A stretch of DNA of 64,000 nt from Mactra quadrangularis (taxonomy: Eukaryota > Mollusca > Bivalvia > Venerida > Mactridae), in NCBI GenBank assembly GCA_025267735.1, contig CM046304.1, forward strand, positions 14,942,001-15,006,000. Reading direction: 5' to 3'. The translations under genes were made by a program, and so were the position numbers. Shown piece after piece: positions 36,989 to 47,100 of the stretch. Within the stretch, counting starts at the first letter, position 1. Every line of letters begins with the position of its first letter. Below the pieces are notes generated by a model. It saw only the letters and a list, made by a program, of their open reading frames with translations, searched no databases and was not told the DNA's origin.

Positions 36989-38998
36989 TCATATCTTCAT
37001 AGAACTTGGGCTAGCATACTGGGTAAGTGTCCTTCTTCTAAATACTTCCTTTGCAGTTTTATAACTAGGTTTCTCTCTTAGGTTTACAACAGTTTTCATT
37101 AGATCTGATGTACTCTGCTGAAAAAGAAGGAATTAGTTATTACTCCCCATTCATATGGAAATAGAACCATTTCAAAAGTGTCTTTTAAAAGTTTACTTAT
37201 ACATACTTTATATATCTGAGGTGAAAAGTCTAGAAATGTGATGTACAAACAATGGCACATCCTAGACATAAGGGCTATCCCTACATAAAATTTGGTGAAC
37301 CTAGGTACAGGCGTTATTGAGTTATTGTCAGAGCAAACTTTTCATACAAATTTAGTCCCAGTGAACTTGACTTTTAACCCTGGTGTCTCAAAATCAATAT
37401 GGCACAATCTCTACCAAAAGGCTATCCACTCATAAAATTTGGTGAACCTAGGAAAAGTGGTTGAGCCATCGTCCTGACAAAAATGTTCCATATGATGTCC
37501 CTATGACCTTGAACGTTGACGCTGGGACCTCAAACCAATAAGGCACATCCTTGACACATAGGCTACTCTCACATAAAATTTTGTTAACCTAGGTACAGAA
37601 GTTGTTGAGTTAATATCCGGACAAAGTTTTCATATTTTAAGTCCCAGTGACCTTGACCTTTGACCCTGGGATCTCAAAATCAATAGGGCACACCCTCTAC
37701 CCAAGGGCTATCCACACATGAAATTTGGGGAATCTAGCAACATTATTTGTTGAGTTATCATCCGGACAAGCAACTGACAAACAGACAACATCATAACATA
37801 ATACATCGCGTTTTTCAAACAGACGTATAAAAGTAATACATCGGAAAAGTTTGCTCAGGTTTTTCTTCCTTCACAATGGCATCACCAATTCTTACCTTTG
37901 GATATGAAATGCTGTACTTATGCTTCCCATCTTTTCTTTTACTACATTGCCTTCTAGAATTTTCATTCCAATGCATAGCAGCAATCTTGGACCTAAATCA
38001 ACAACAAGATACAAAGTAAACTCATCTAGTTTTTTATAAAAAAAATCAATGTCGCAACCTATGCATATTAAATAATTCAAGGCCAGAACTGATTTATCTG
38101 GCTTTCTGTGCCATACCTGACACCGACATTCTGATTAGGTTTGCTGGAGAACATAGAGCGCAGAATGCAAATTGGTGTTTATATGATAAACCCTGTCTTT
38201 GACAAACATTATGTGTTTCACACAGATTATTTGCAGGCTTTTTGTTCTACATGTTCTTGGAACTTAGTTACAAACTATCAAGCAATAAAATTTGTTGTTG
38301 ATGGATTTCACACCTTAGCAACACTTTGTATAGTTCATATAATGGTGGTCAGTCTACATACTAACTCCTCCTGGAAAGGATAAATCTCTGGATTTAGCTG
38401 GTAACCAACTACTAGGCGCATACTTTAGTCAGTGACTGACAACTGCCCTACATGACTTAGAATCAGAGGTAGGAGGGAGAATGGCCACATCAATAATTTC
38501 ATAATCAAGCTCCACGAAAGTATTCCCAGCCTGAGAATCTTACCTACAACCCCTAGATCAGTAGACTTGCGTGCTACAAACTGAGCTAGCCATGCGGCTA
38601 GCATTGCAATTAATGTCTACTAGAATCATTCTCACGTTTTTGTTTGATTTAAAACTGTAGCAAAAAATCAAGGGTCAGTCAACTCCCGGCCCTTCCTTGA
38701 AATCTGAATCTTAGGATTTTGACCAGCTAATGGGTGCATTTTTCCGTTGTTGACTGATAACTGCCTATCCTGATTTAGAATCAGCGGTTGGAGGAAAAAT
38801 GAACATTGATTCCTTACCAAGCTCTGCCTTGCTTCCATTGCTGAGTGCATGACAAATGACTCGATTTTGGAACCCAACTACATATAACTTTTTGAAAGGC
38901 TTCCAATTCACATGTCGGTTCTGCTGGAGACAACTGTTTAACGTCTTTCACAAGAAATATATAATTTACTTTTTCTAGTTCAGCATGTGGCTTGCACC
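36989..38998 (-). CDS. Uncharacterised protein, three 3' exons (possibly transposon-derived)
   Basis: On the minus strand three exons join with correct GT-AG sites and phases: 38,998-38,818 (59 whole codons), 37,992-37,896 and 37,117-36,989 ending in TGA. The TG of the first and the G of the second form a tryptophan codon; the second-to-third junction is phase 0. The product reads ...DVKQLSPAEPTCELEAFQKV...IAAMHWNENSRRQ...DGKHKYSISYPK...NLREKPSYKTAKEVF, 134 residues in all. From memory this resembles a large family of uncharacterised invertebrate and fish proteins marked by LSP..QT..LE.FH.V and AAMHFNEN words, often THAP-linked and probably derived from a mobile element. AATAAA occurs at 36,981-36,986. 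Upstream exons were not found; the gene may be truncated. Product identity low-confidence, exon structure good. Confidence 0.6.
37200..37790. repeat. Four ~135-bp tandem repeats in the intron, nuclear-receptor-site-like
   Basis: Lies in the intron between 37,117 and 37,896. Each unit contains variants of CATAAAATTTGGTGAACCTA, a GTTGAGTTATCATCCGGACA word, and GTCCCAGTGACCTTGACC. The best-preserved unit has TGACCTTGACCTTTGACC at 37,648-37,665, i.e. three AGGTCA half-sites in direct order. Confidence 0.7.
38310..38605 (-). mobile_element. SINE family 1, intronic copy
   Basis: Nearly full length in reverse, lying in the intron between 37,992 and 38,818. The tRNA-like head with TAGCTCAGTTTGTAGCACGC is at 38,560-38,605. 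The body matches that of the copy at 12,733 (CAGTCACTGACTAAAGTATG). Confidence 0.75.
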
Positions 38999-40329
38999 CT
39001 GGAAAACATAATTAGTGCGTAAGTGATTAAAATGAAAATTATAACAGCTCGTTAGGTTGGTTCAATATAATGGTTAAGTTTATGTACCATAACTTGCATT
39101 ACACTTCATACAAACCGGTTATCAATTTTCTCTGAAATAAAGGGCTATCACTATGTATTATCAATTTTTAATGCAATATTTCTATCAAAGCAATATTTTT
39201 CTTTATTGATTTGCATTCATACAAACTTCAAAGTATTTTTCTGAAATTAAGACAACAATGTGATAAGTTTTAAACAAGGCTACACATATGGATATACAGC
39301 AATCTTTCATGTCAACTAATGTGTATACATTATTATCAACAGAGTATCTGTCAGGCAACAAAAAGGCCACAGGTTCAATTCATTCCTGTTAGTGGAGAAA
39401 TGACCGTAAGTCAGATCAGAGTGCACTGAGAGTACCTGTTCTGCATCCCTTCATTGTCCTTTGGAGGGAAAAGCGCAAGAAGAGTAAATAGTGTAGCTCA
39501 ATCGAGTCTGCACTTGGGTGCACTATGCACTTGTATTTAAGGGTGAGAAAAAATATACTGCCTAACCGAGACTCGAACCCAGTACCTCCCGCTTACAGGG
39601 TGAGTGTTCTCCAGACTGAGCTATCCGAGCGCTTACATATCCTTCTTCCCATAAGGTGAGTGTCGTGACATACTGGAAATTCGTCTGGAATTTCAGAATT
39701 CCAGGCCATTTAAGGAGCATTTATTTTGTTACAAGCGTTTCTCAACTGACCAAGTAATTGCCACAGTCCCACATTGGGCGCAAAATGTCACAGGGTAGAA
39801 AAATATGCAGGCTAACCGGGACTCGAACCCAGGACCTCTCGCTTACAGGGCGAGTGCTCTCTTGACTGAGCTTTCAGGTAGCTTATAATTACATATCGGT
39901 CTTCCCATAATGTTAAGAACCCACAGCACAGGTAAGTGCATTGACACTTTGTAGGATAATACACTTGTAACAACAAGATTCACCAGTAAATCAGGTGAAA
40001 GCTTGATACAATTCATGCATGATACATTATATGATTATTTCTAAAGCTTCATTGTATGGAAAGCGTCAATGCAACTTTCACTTTCACTTTCATTTCGCAA
40101 TGCAGTCTATTGTCAGACAATATTCGGAATTCATTTCATCGTTCCAATGCAAGCGTGTGTACAAAGAACAATAGTAATTATTCCATAGTTCGTACAATTT
40201 AGCACTACTATGTAACAAGCGTTATTTGTACCGCCTGTGCACGGACGGGAAAACCCATAAATTGTAATTCCGGAAGAAGGTCAAATCGTAATGCAAAAAA
40301 GTATGCAAAAAAACTCGACTTACCGCTAT
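38999..40329. other. No gene; contains dimeric SINE
   Basis: No upstream exon for the minus-strand gene could be supported here. The dimeric SINE at 39,538-39,905 is the only recognisable content. Confidence 0.4.
39538..39905 (-). mobile_element. Dimeric tRNA-headed SINE, family 3
   Basis: Two reverse tRNA-like heads (about 39,560-39,635 and 39,810-39,885), each with a GGTTCGAGTCCC-type B-box and a glutamate/valine-like anticodon arm, flank a body containing GCGTTTCTCAACTGACC. Same layout as 22,470-22,875. Confidence 0.65.
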
Positions 40330-40338
40330 CATACAAAG

Positions 40339-41441
40339 GGTGCCGGGACAAAACGGACCATAAGACGAAACGGACCAAGACAATACGGACCACACTCGGG
40401 ACAAAACGGACCATATATTTTGGACAAAACTGACCACTGTCGGGACAAAACGGACCATTGTCGTGACAAAACGGACCATAAGAATAAAGTATGACTTTTA
40501 CAATATTTAAGAAAAAATAGAATCATTTTATTATTATTAAGCCTGTGGGTAATAACATCATATGTTTGGTATCATTAAATTATGGTTCAATTGTAATTAT
40601 AATAGTCTTAATTGAAATTAACTGCTTGTGTGCTGTTTGTCACCTAAATTAAATGTGATAATTGTGATATTTGATGTACGGACCTGTAAAAAATCAACAA
40701 CAAATAATGTCCTATCAAATGCTCTTCATTGTCCTCCTCGTTGTTTCCTTGAACTAACACCTTAATCGGTACTGGAGTATTTGCATGAGAGTGATTAAAT
40801 TTAAAGTTGCTTACAACTGGGTCCTCTCTACATACTGCCTGCCACATAAAACTCTGGAAAAGGATTAATGATAACAAACTTGTACTTCCAGATATAATTA
40901 ATAATACTCACAGTTATATAATACTAATGAAGAAAAACCTATCTTGTTCAATTAACCTATACTAATTATCAATAATTATCATCAGTTTGGCGTTGATTAA
41001 AAATTTTAAAAGTTGTCAATGAAATAACAAATAACAACACTATTGCATTGTATTGAAAACATCAATATCTTTATTATCTAATAATATAAATACATGTATA
41101 TATTATAATGGTCCGTTTTGTCCCGACAATGGTCCGTTTTTTTTTTAAAAAATATGGTCCATTACAAGCCTAATTTTCCTGCAAATGGTGGTATCCATCG
41201 GGCTAGTTTTGTTAAAATGAATTACACACAGTTTATTTTCATTACTGCCTATCCCTGAAATTGATTGTCTCTTTTCAAATCTTTACCCAAAAACTTTGTT
41301 GTACGCACCATATAAATCATAATGGTCCATTTTGTCCCGACAATGGTCCGTTTTGTCCAAAGTATATGGTCCGTTTTGTCCCGAATATGGTCCGTTTTGT
41401 CATGGTCCGTTTCGTCTCATGGTTCGTTTTGTCCCTAATCC
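40339..41441. mobile_element. 1.1-kb Mutator-like non-autonomous element with repeat-built ends
   Basis: Both ends consist of 5-7 variants of the 17-bp word GGGACAAAACGGACCAT, arranged in the same order in inverted orientation (about 40,339-40,465 and 41,318-41,441). This gives terminal repeats of roughly 120 bp. The flanks share the 9-bp direct repeat CATACAAAG (40,330-40,338 and 41,442-41,450). Long terminal repeats and a 9-bp duplication fit the Mutator superfamily. The interior has no transposase; it does hold an exon-like minus-strand stretch ending at 40,644 (see findings). A decayed relative is at 46,003-46,120. Confidence 0.8.
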
Positions 41442-41712
41442 CATACAAAGCCATGCAGTCATGATCAAACGCTTAAAAATCATTGTAACACATCTATTAT
41501 AATATTCAAATAAATCGCGATCGAATGCATATCGATCATTTCGTCTAATTTCACGGAACCCCTCGATTATTTCATTGTGTTGACTTTAAGTTTACAGTTC
41601 AGGCGGCAGACATCTTTGATAGAGTTCGACTCGTTCCGGCAACTTCGTTCCTCTCCGTGGGTTGAGTGACGTCATAGAAAAGTAGTTCGATATCCTTGCG
41701 CGTATTTATTTC

Positions 41713-41803
41713 AAGGGGCACATTTCACAAGGCTATCGCTAGCTAGCGCTTTTTGAAAGTGATTTTTTGTAGCATATCAGCGCTCGCCTCGTGAAAGGTG
41801 CCC
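41713..41803. mobile_element. ~90-bp foldback element
   Basis: Ends GGGGCACATTTCACAAGGC and GCCTCGTGAAAGGTGCCC are imperfect inverted repeats around a GCTAGCTAGC core. Confidence 0.5.
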
Positions 41804-42262
41804 AATATAAAATGAAAACTTTGGGAAAGCATATTTTAAATGATTTATGTCCCATATTATGTATTTTGGTCTATTATTTCTTAAAAGAGAGACAATTCGT
41901 ACATACTATGAAGGAAAACTTAGTGGTTGTGGTAAAATAGAGTTCAACAGAACTACTTTTTATATGACCTTTGTTGGCGAAACCTGAAACGGCTGTCGAA
42001 TGCTGGTAATTTAACTGCACATTATGTACATGGGCACATTAATAATATTTACATTCATGAATAACACTATCTAATTGTGTTTATGAGTTCTAATTAGCTT
42101 TCGCACGAAATTCACGACACAAAATTTAATATCGTTTGTTTAAGTTTAAGGCCAACTATATTATTCTGAGTTTTATGTGGCTAAAAGATGGCAATAGTAT
42201 AAATACGTGACAAAATAAATGAGAATGGACATTACAAACTTATAATTTCATACCCGTTGTCT

Positions 42263-42368
42263 AAGTCGGATAGAATACTCGTAGCAGTTTGATATGGGAT
42301 TTATCAACTCGTTTCGCTCGTTGATCAATCCCATATCAAAAATCTAATCGTGCTCTATCCTATACTTT
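42263..42368. mobile_element. ~105-bp palindromic element
   Basis: TTTGATATGGGATTTATCAA and TTGATCAATCCCATATCAAA form inverted arms around ACGAGCGAAACGAG-type sequence. The outer parts GGATAGAATACTCGTA and TAATCGTGCTCTATCC also pair. Confidence 0.6.
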
Positions 42369-42530
42369 TCCGTAGTGTGTAACCTATCTGCACATTTATC
42401 GTGAATGCACGCTATATAGTGCGTGATGGTTACACTGATTTTGCTAGTCGGAGGTTACAGTGCTTTGATTGTATACGGATGTTTCTGAGGCATAACCTAA
42501 CCTATCCGTAAACCCAAGATTACCTGCACG

Positions 42531-42860
42531 GGGTTTCTCGGTACCTGAATGTAGAGTGTTTGGTGTTTAAACACATTTTTAAGTGCCCTAGGTAGTGTGT
42601 GACCAATTTACACACTAATCATATGTGCGCACTGAAGTGCGCGATGACTCATAGCCGCAAAGTAGACCGTGCGCTATGGCTACATAGGCGTAAAATAGGC
42701 CCCTCATCCTGGTGTCTACAGGTGTGCACGGGTTTTGGGGTAACTGAATGTAGTGTGTTAGGCGTTTAAACACATTTTTAGGCGTCCACCGTCGTGGGTG
42801 ACCTATTTACACACTAATCATAGGTGCGCACCGGAATGCGCGTTGGCTACATAGATCGAA
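42531..42860. repeat. Two direct copies of a ~197-bp repeat
   Basis: CACGGG...CTGAATGTAG, GTTTAAACACATTTTTA and TTTACACACTAATCATA recur at a spacing of about 197 bp, with internal small palindromes (GTGCGCACTGAAGTGCGC). A weaker partial copy precedes at about 42,380-42,530. Confidence 0.6.
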
Positions 42861-43048
42861 ATTAAAAATGCCTAGTCATTGTTTACCCTATGACATCCCT
42901 CTTTCAGTGTGGATTGAACTTAAATATACAACTTTAATTACTGATGAAGAAAAATGCATAATTTTATGGAGCATTATCGACAATATATCCGGGAAGTATA
43001 TTGTATAGACGGACATCTGTATAGAGCGATTTCACTTTGAAGAAGAGT

Positions 43049-43405
43049 ATTGAAATCTGTATAGACAGTCTATACAGATTTCAACATGATTTCAACAAGG
43101 GATCTATATTGAAATCTGTGTAGACAGTCTATACAGATTTCAACAAGTTTTCAACAAGAGAATTATACACAGATTTCAACAAGATTTTAACAAGGGAACT
43201 ATATTGAAAACTGTATAGACAGTCTATACAGATATCAACAAGATTTCAACTAGGGAACTATATCGAAATCTGTACAGACAGTCTATACAGATTTTTACAA
43301 CATTTTAACAAGGGAACTATATTGAAATCTGTATAGACAGTCTATACAGATTTCAACAAGGGAACTGTATTGAAATCTGTATAGACAGTCTACACAGATT
43401 TCATT
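43049..43405. repeat. Tandem array of palindromic ~59-bp units
   Basis: A 31-bp near-perfect palindrome (two 15-base arms, GAAATCTGTATAGAC and its inverse, around one base) recurs at 43,052, 43,111, 43,206, 43,265, 43,325 and 43,372. The spacers are built from AACAAGATTTCAACAAGGG. The spacing of 59-60 bp is regular except for one degenerate unit. It lies 0.75 kb upstream of the phosphotransferase start codon. Confidence 0.85.
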
Positions 43406-44153
43406 TATAAGGGAAATATATAATCCATGGATTGGATCTCGCGTTACGTCTTCACAACAAGACCGGTCGTTTGGTTGGTACGGAATACGTTGTTTTAAAC
43501 ATAACTTATCTTAGTTAATTTAATCAAAATGTATCGGTGATCTTACTTTATGAATTAGTGAAGTTATTTTTTTAATTTTGTATAAAAAATTTGTTACGGC
43601 TAGTTATGCAACTATTTTCACAACTAAATTATTTATTGACCGTGAGAAACTGAAAGTGAAAGTAGAATCTCAGTTGAGAAAGTGTCGCACATGCGCAATT
43701 AAACTTCCTGTTAAGCTGTCGGTCAGGGTGGTGTCTAAACAGCAAGCCTTAAGAGAATACCACGACCCAATACTTGAGAGGGAACGCCTCCTACATAAGA
43801 GGCGGAGTTCAAAAAACTGACATATTGACACTTGATTTGAAGTGAAATTATATTTATATTTCTTAAACTATGTTATAATTTATTCAAAAAGGTGTTTATA
43901 ATTGTTTAATTATGAAATATTCAACCAAAATATGCAAGAAAAGATATATAAGTCATACTATATTTATACAGATAGGCGGAGCTCCCTTGCCTTTTGGAAT
44001 AATTAATTCTCTCACGTATTGCGAATTAAACTTTACCGTCGGTCAGAGTACAAAATGGGACGTGAGTAAGAAAACATACAATCAGTCGATGTTATTGTAG
44101 TGATTATTTATTATTTGTGTTTTGTGGTCATTGAACTGGAACCTATTTACAAA
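43406..44153. other. Upstream region of the CEPT1-like gene
   Basis: No protein exon recognised. A strong donor-like GTGAGTAAG at 44,062-44,070 follows ATGGGAC, which could mark an alternative 5' exon, but no partner is evident. The open frame 43,578-43,820 has no family signature. Confidence 0.35.
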
Positions 44154-47100
44154 ATGGCATCTGAAATACTCACAAATAAGCAGATCAAATCGCTTAAAGA
44201 ACACAAATACAATGCCGATGGCTCGTCAATTTGTGAGAGTTTCATGCAGATTTTCTGGAGATGGCTTGTTGAACAGATTCCCATGACGTGGGCACCGAAT
44301 ACCATTACTTTAATTGGACTTATTATCAATGTTGTGTCAACTTTAATCCTGATATTTTACTCACCAGATGGAATTCAAGAGGTAAACATTTGTTCTGACT
44401 TGTGTTGATTTCCCATTGTTTACACACCAACTGTGACTGTGAACTCACTCACTGTTATTCGTAAAGTAAATTTGAAGAATAACAACCAAAGACCATGACT
44501 GGGAATCAAATCTGGTTCTCTCGGGTGATAGGCCAGACACTCACGGCATCGCTAAAGGGTTGACCCAACAGCATGGCTGTTGAAAGTGACTATATATGTA
44601 TAATACGCGGAAAACCCGAGCGGGGCCGAAGGCCCGCGAGGGCTTTCAGCGCTTTTAGACAACGTGCATGACGTACGTTAATTCTTTAAAATTGAAAAAA
44701 AACGATAAAATTAGTGAAAAATATATAGTCCTATGAGTTTGAAAAACGTCTCCAGTATATGGGGGTCGCCATTTTCATCAATTTCATTAGACGCTTAATC
44801 AAACATCTGCCAATCAAGATTAAAGACGCTCTATAGAAAATTGCACTACAAGCGTTCAACGATTCGGATCAATTAATGAAGCAACTGGCGGCTTTTCATT
44901 GGATAAAAATATTTGCAGCTTACTCGTGGCCTTTTCCGCTTACAAAATAATTTCAAATGTGCTTTTTACGATGCTTATTCCAAGATTCTAAAATATATTT
45001 GGTCGTTTTATTCGTTCGTTTCCTCATTAAAGTATTTTTTATGACTTTTTACATTGGAAATACTTACCAACACACCGTTCGTGACGTCGCTAAGAGACGT
45101 TCATGATAAAACCGGCACGTTTCCGTAACTTAACGTTACGGAAAGAGGAAAACATTTCTATCTTCATAAATGAATGTTTTATTGAGGCTTTTTTTATCTT
45201 CATCTCTATTCATAAGATAAATAAATATGTACAATACATTTCTTTCAGAATTAAAATATGATTCCGACATAAAAGAATGAAATGTTGTCAGATTTTTTCT
45301 AAATGCAATAAATTACGCAGTTATCTCCCCTATCTTATCTAATTAATAGGCCCTCAAACAAAATAAATCCTTCACAGCGCCGAATATATTTTCTTTATTT
45401 TATTTTGCCAAAGTAACAATCTTATTTTATTATTTTTAAGTAATACATGTAAGTCTGTTTTCCGCGCCATAGGTAGCACCTAAGTTCATATTAATATTAA
45501 TATAGCCACCTTTGATCACCGCATTGATTCATTCCCAGTCATCCATGGAGAAGATTAGGTTTGTCAAACACTTATTCATGACACCATTAAAGTAAATTGG
45601 GAGAATATAAACTATATGTCCTGACTTTGAATTGAACCTGTTTCTCCCTGGTGGTAGGCAAGACACTAAGGTGTCAGGACTAGGCAGACGATAGGATAGA
45701 ATCTAGTTTAGCGGACCCTGCTATTGCGCATGCTCGGACGTTGTGTTGTTTACAAATTTTGGACGCCATTTTGTTTTTACCGATGCAGTTTTTTATTTAT
45801 TATTTAAATGAATAATTTTCAATAACTTTTTAAAAATGCTTTTTTGTTATCCATTTTTAATATCAGCGGGGGTGTGGGGGCGGCAGCCCCCATAATAACA
45901 GAAAATTAGTCGCATTTATCTTCGCGCGTCTGCTCATAGAAACAGAACGCTGCGCACGCATATTTATATTTACTTCCGGGATCCGCTAAACTAGATGTCT
46001 CCCCAGACGATAAGACAAGGCGGACCATGACAAAGGGGACCATACTTCGGGACAAAGCAGACCATGTTTTTAGACAAAGAAGACTGTAATTTTGAGGCAA
46101 AGTTGACCATTGTTGTGACAAGGCTAACTATTTTCGTATTTATTTGGGTATTAATAATATGTTCGTTTCAATTGAAATAATGTAACCCAATGAAAAATCC
46201 ATGGTCCAAACTGAGATTCGAACCCACGACCTCTTAAGTTGTTGGGGGACACTTCCATGACACCATAAAAGCTAGCTTGAAGACAAGGGAGTACAAGTGC
46301 CATATTATACCTCTGCTTCACACACTCCCTCCTCAATACAATTCTTGGAGCTTGATTGTCTGCGGGATTATCTAAGGATGCAATCACACAATTCCTAGTG
46401 GGTTATTTACATTGGGCTGCAAATATAACCCAATAAAAATCCACGGTCTGAACTGAGATTCAAACCCACAACCTCTCGAGTTGTGAGCGGACACTCTACC
46501 ACGTCGCCATAAAAGCTAGCTAGAACTTGAAGGCAAGGGAGTACAAGTGCCGTATTATACCTCCACAACAAAAATTTAACTTGCTAATGAAGTAAATAGT
46601 ACAAAGGTTTATATTTTACGACGCAGGCGTATCCATTGAAATTTAGGGGACGCATATTAGTGGCACTCGTAATAGAGAGCAGCAAAATAGTGACGCGCTA
46701 CGAAATTTCACTTGCCCGGCGGACTACCTTCTTTTAAAATTTACTTGCCCGCGCCGATTTTAAGCAGTGAAGCAAGAAATTAACAAACTAGTTTTAGTCA
46801 CCAAAAAACATAGGTTAAAGAACATAAGCAGTCAAATGCAGTGCAAAATCAATATAAGAAACAATCTAGCTGTAAACAAAATTAATGATAAAATTTTGTG
46901 TCTGTAAAAAAAAATTCAGTTGATTTTTTTGGAAAAAATCTTTTTTGTGAATAAAATAAATAATTGATTAATACTAAATGTGTTGTTTTTATCCTTACAA
47001 TCTTCTTTTCCTTTTAAACATTGATGATGTTTTTCCTAAAGGGAGGGTGAAAAAATGGGGGATGCTCATATCAGAAATGGGGGATGCTCATATCAGATTA

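Noticed and set aside
37892..38080. 62-codon minus-strand frame
   Set aside because: It is a shifted frame through a real exon (37,896-37,992); the splice phases support the other frame.
40208..40526. Overlapping open frames in the GGACAAAACGGACCAT region (also 41,261-41,464)
   Set aside because: They are translations of the 17-bp terminal repeats of the Mutator-like element.
43049..43405. Regularly spaced repeats resembling a CRISPR array
   Set aside because: The repeats are palindromic satellite units with near-identical spacers in a eukaryotic genome, and no cas-like genes are present.
43578..43820. 80-codon frame upstream of CEPT1
   Set aside because: No homology word, no clear start context and no conservation evidence; could be untranslated leader or intergenic.
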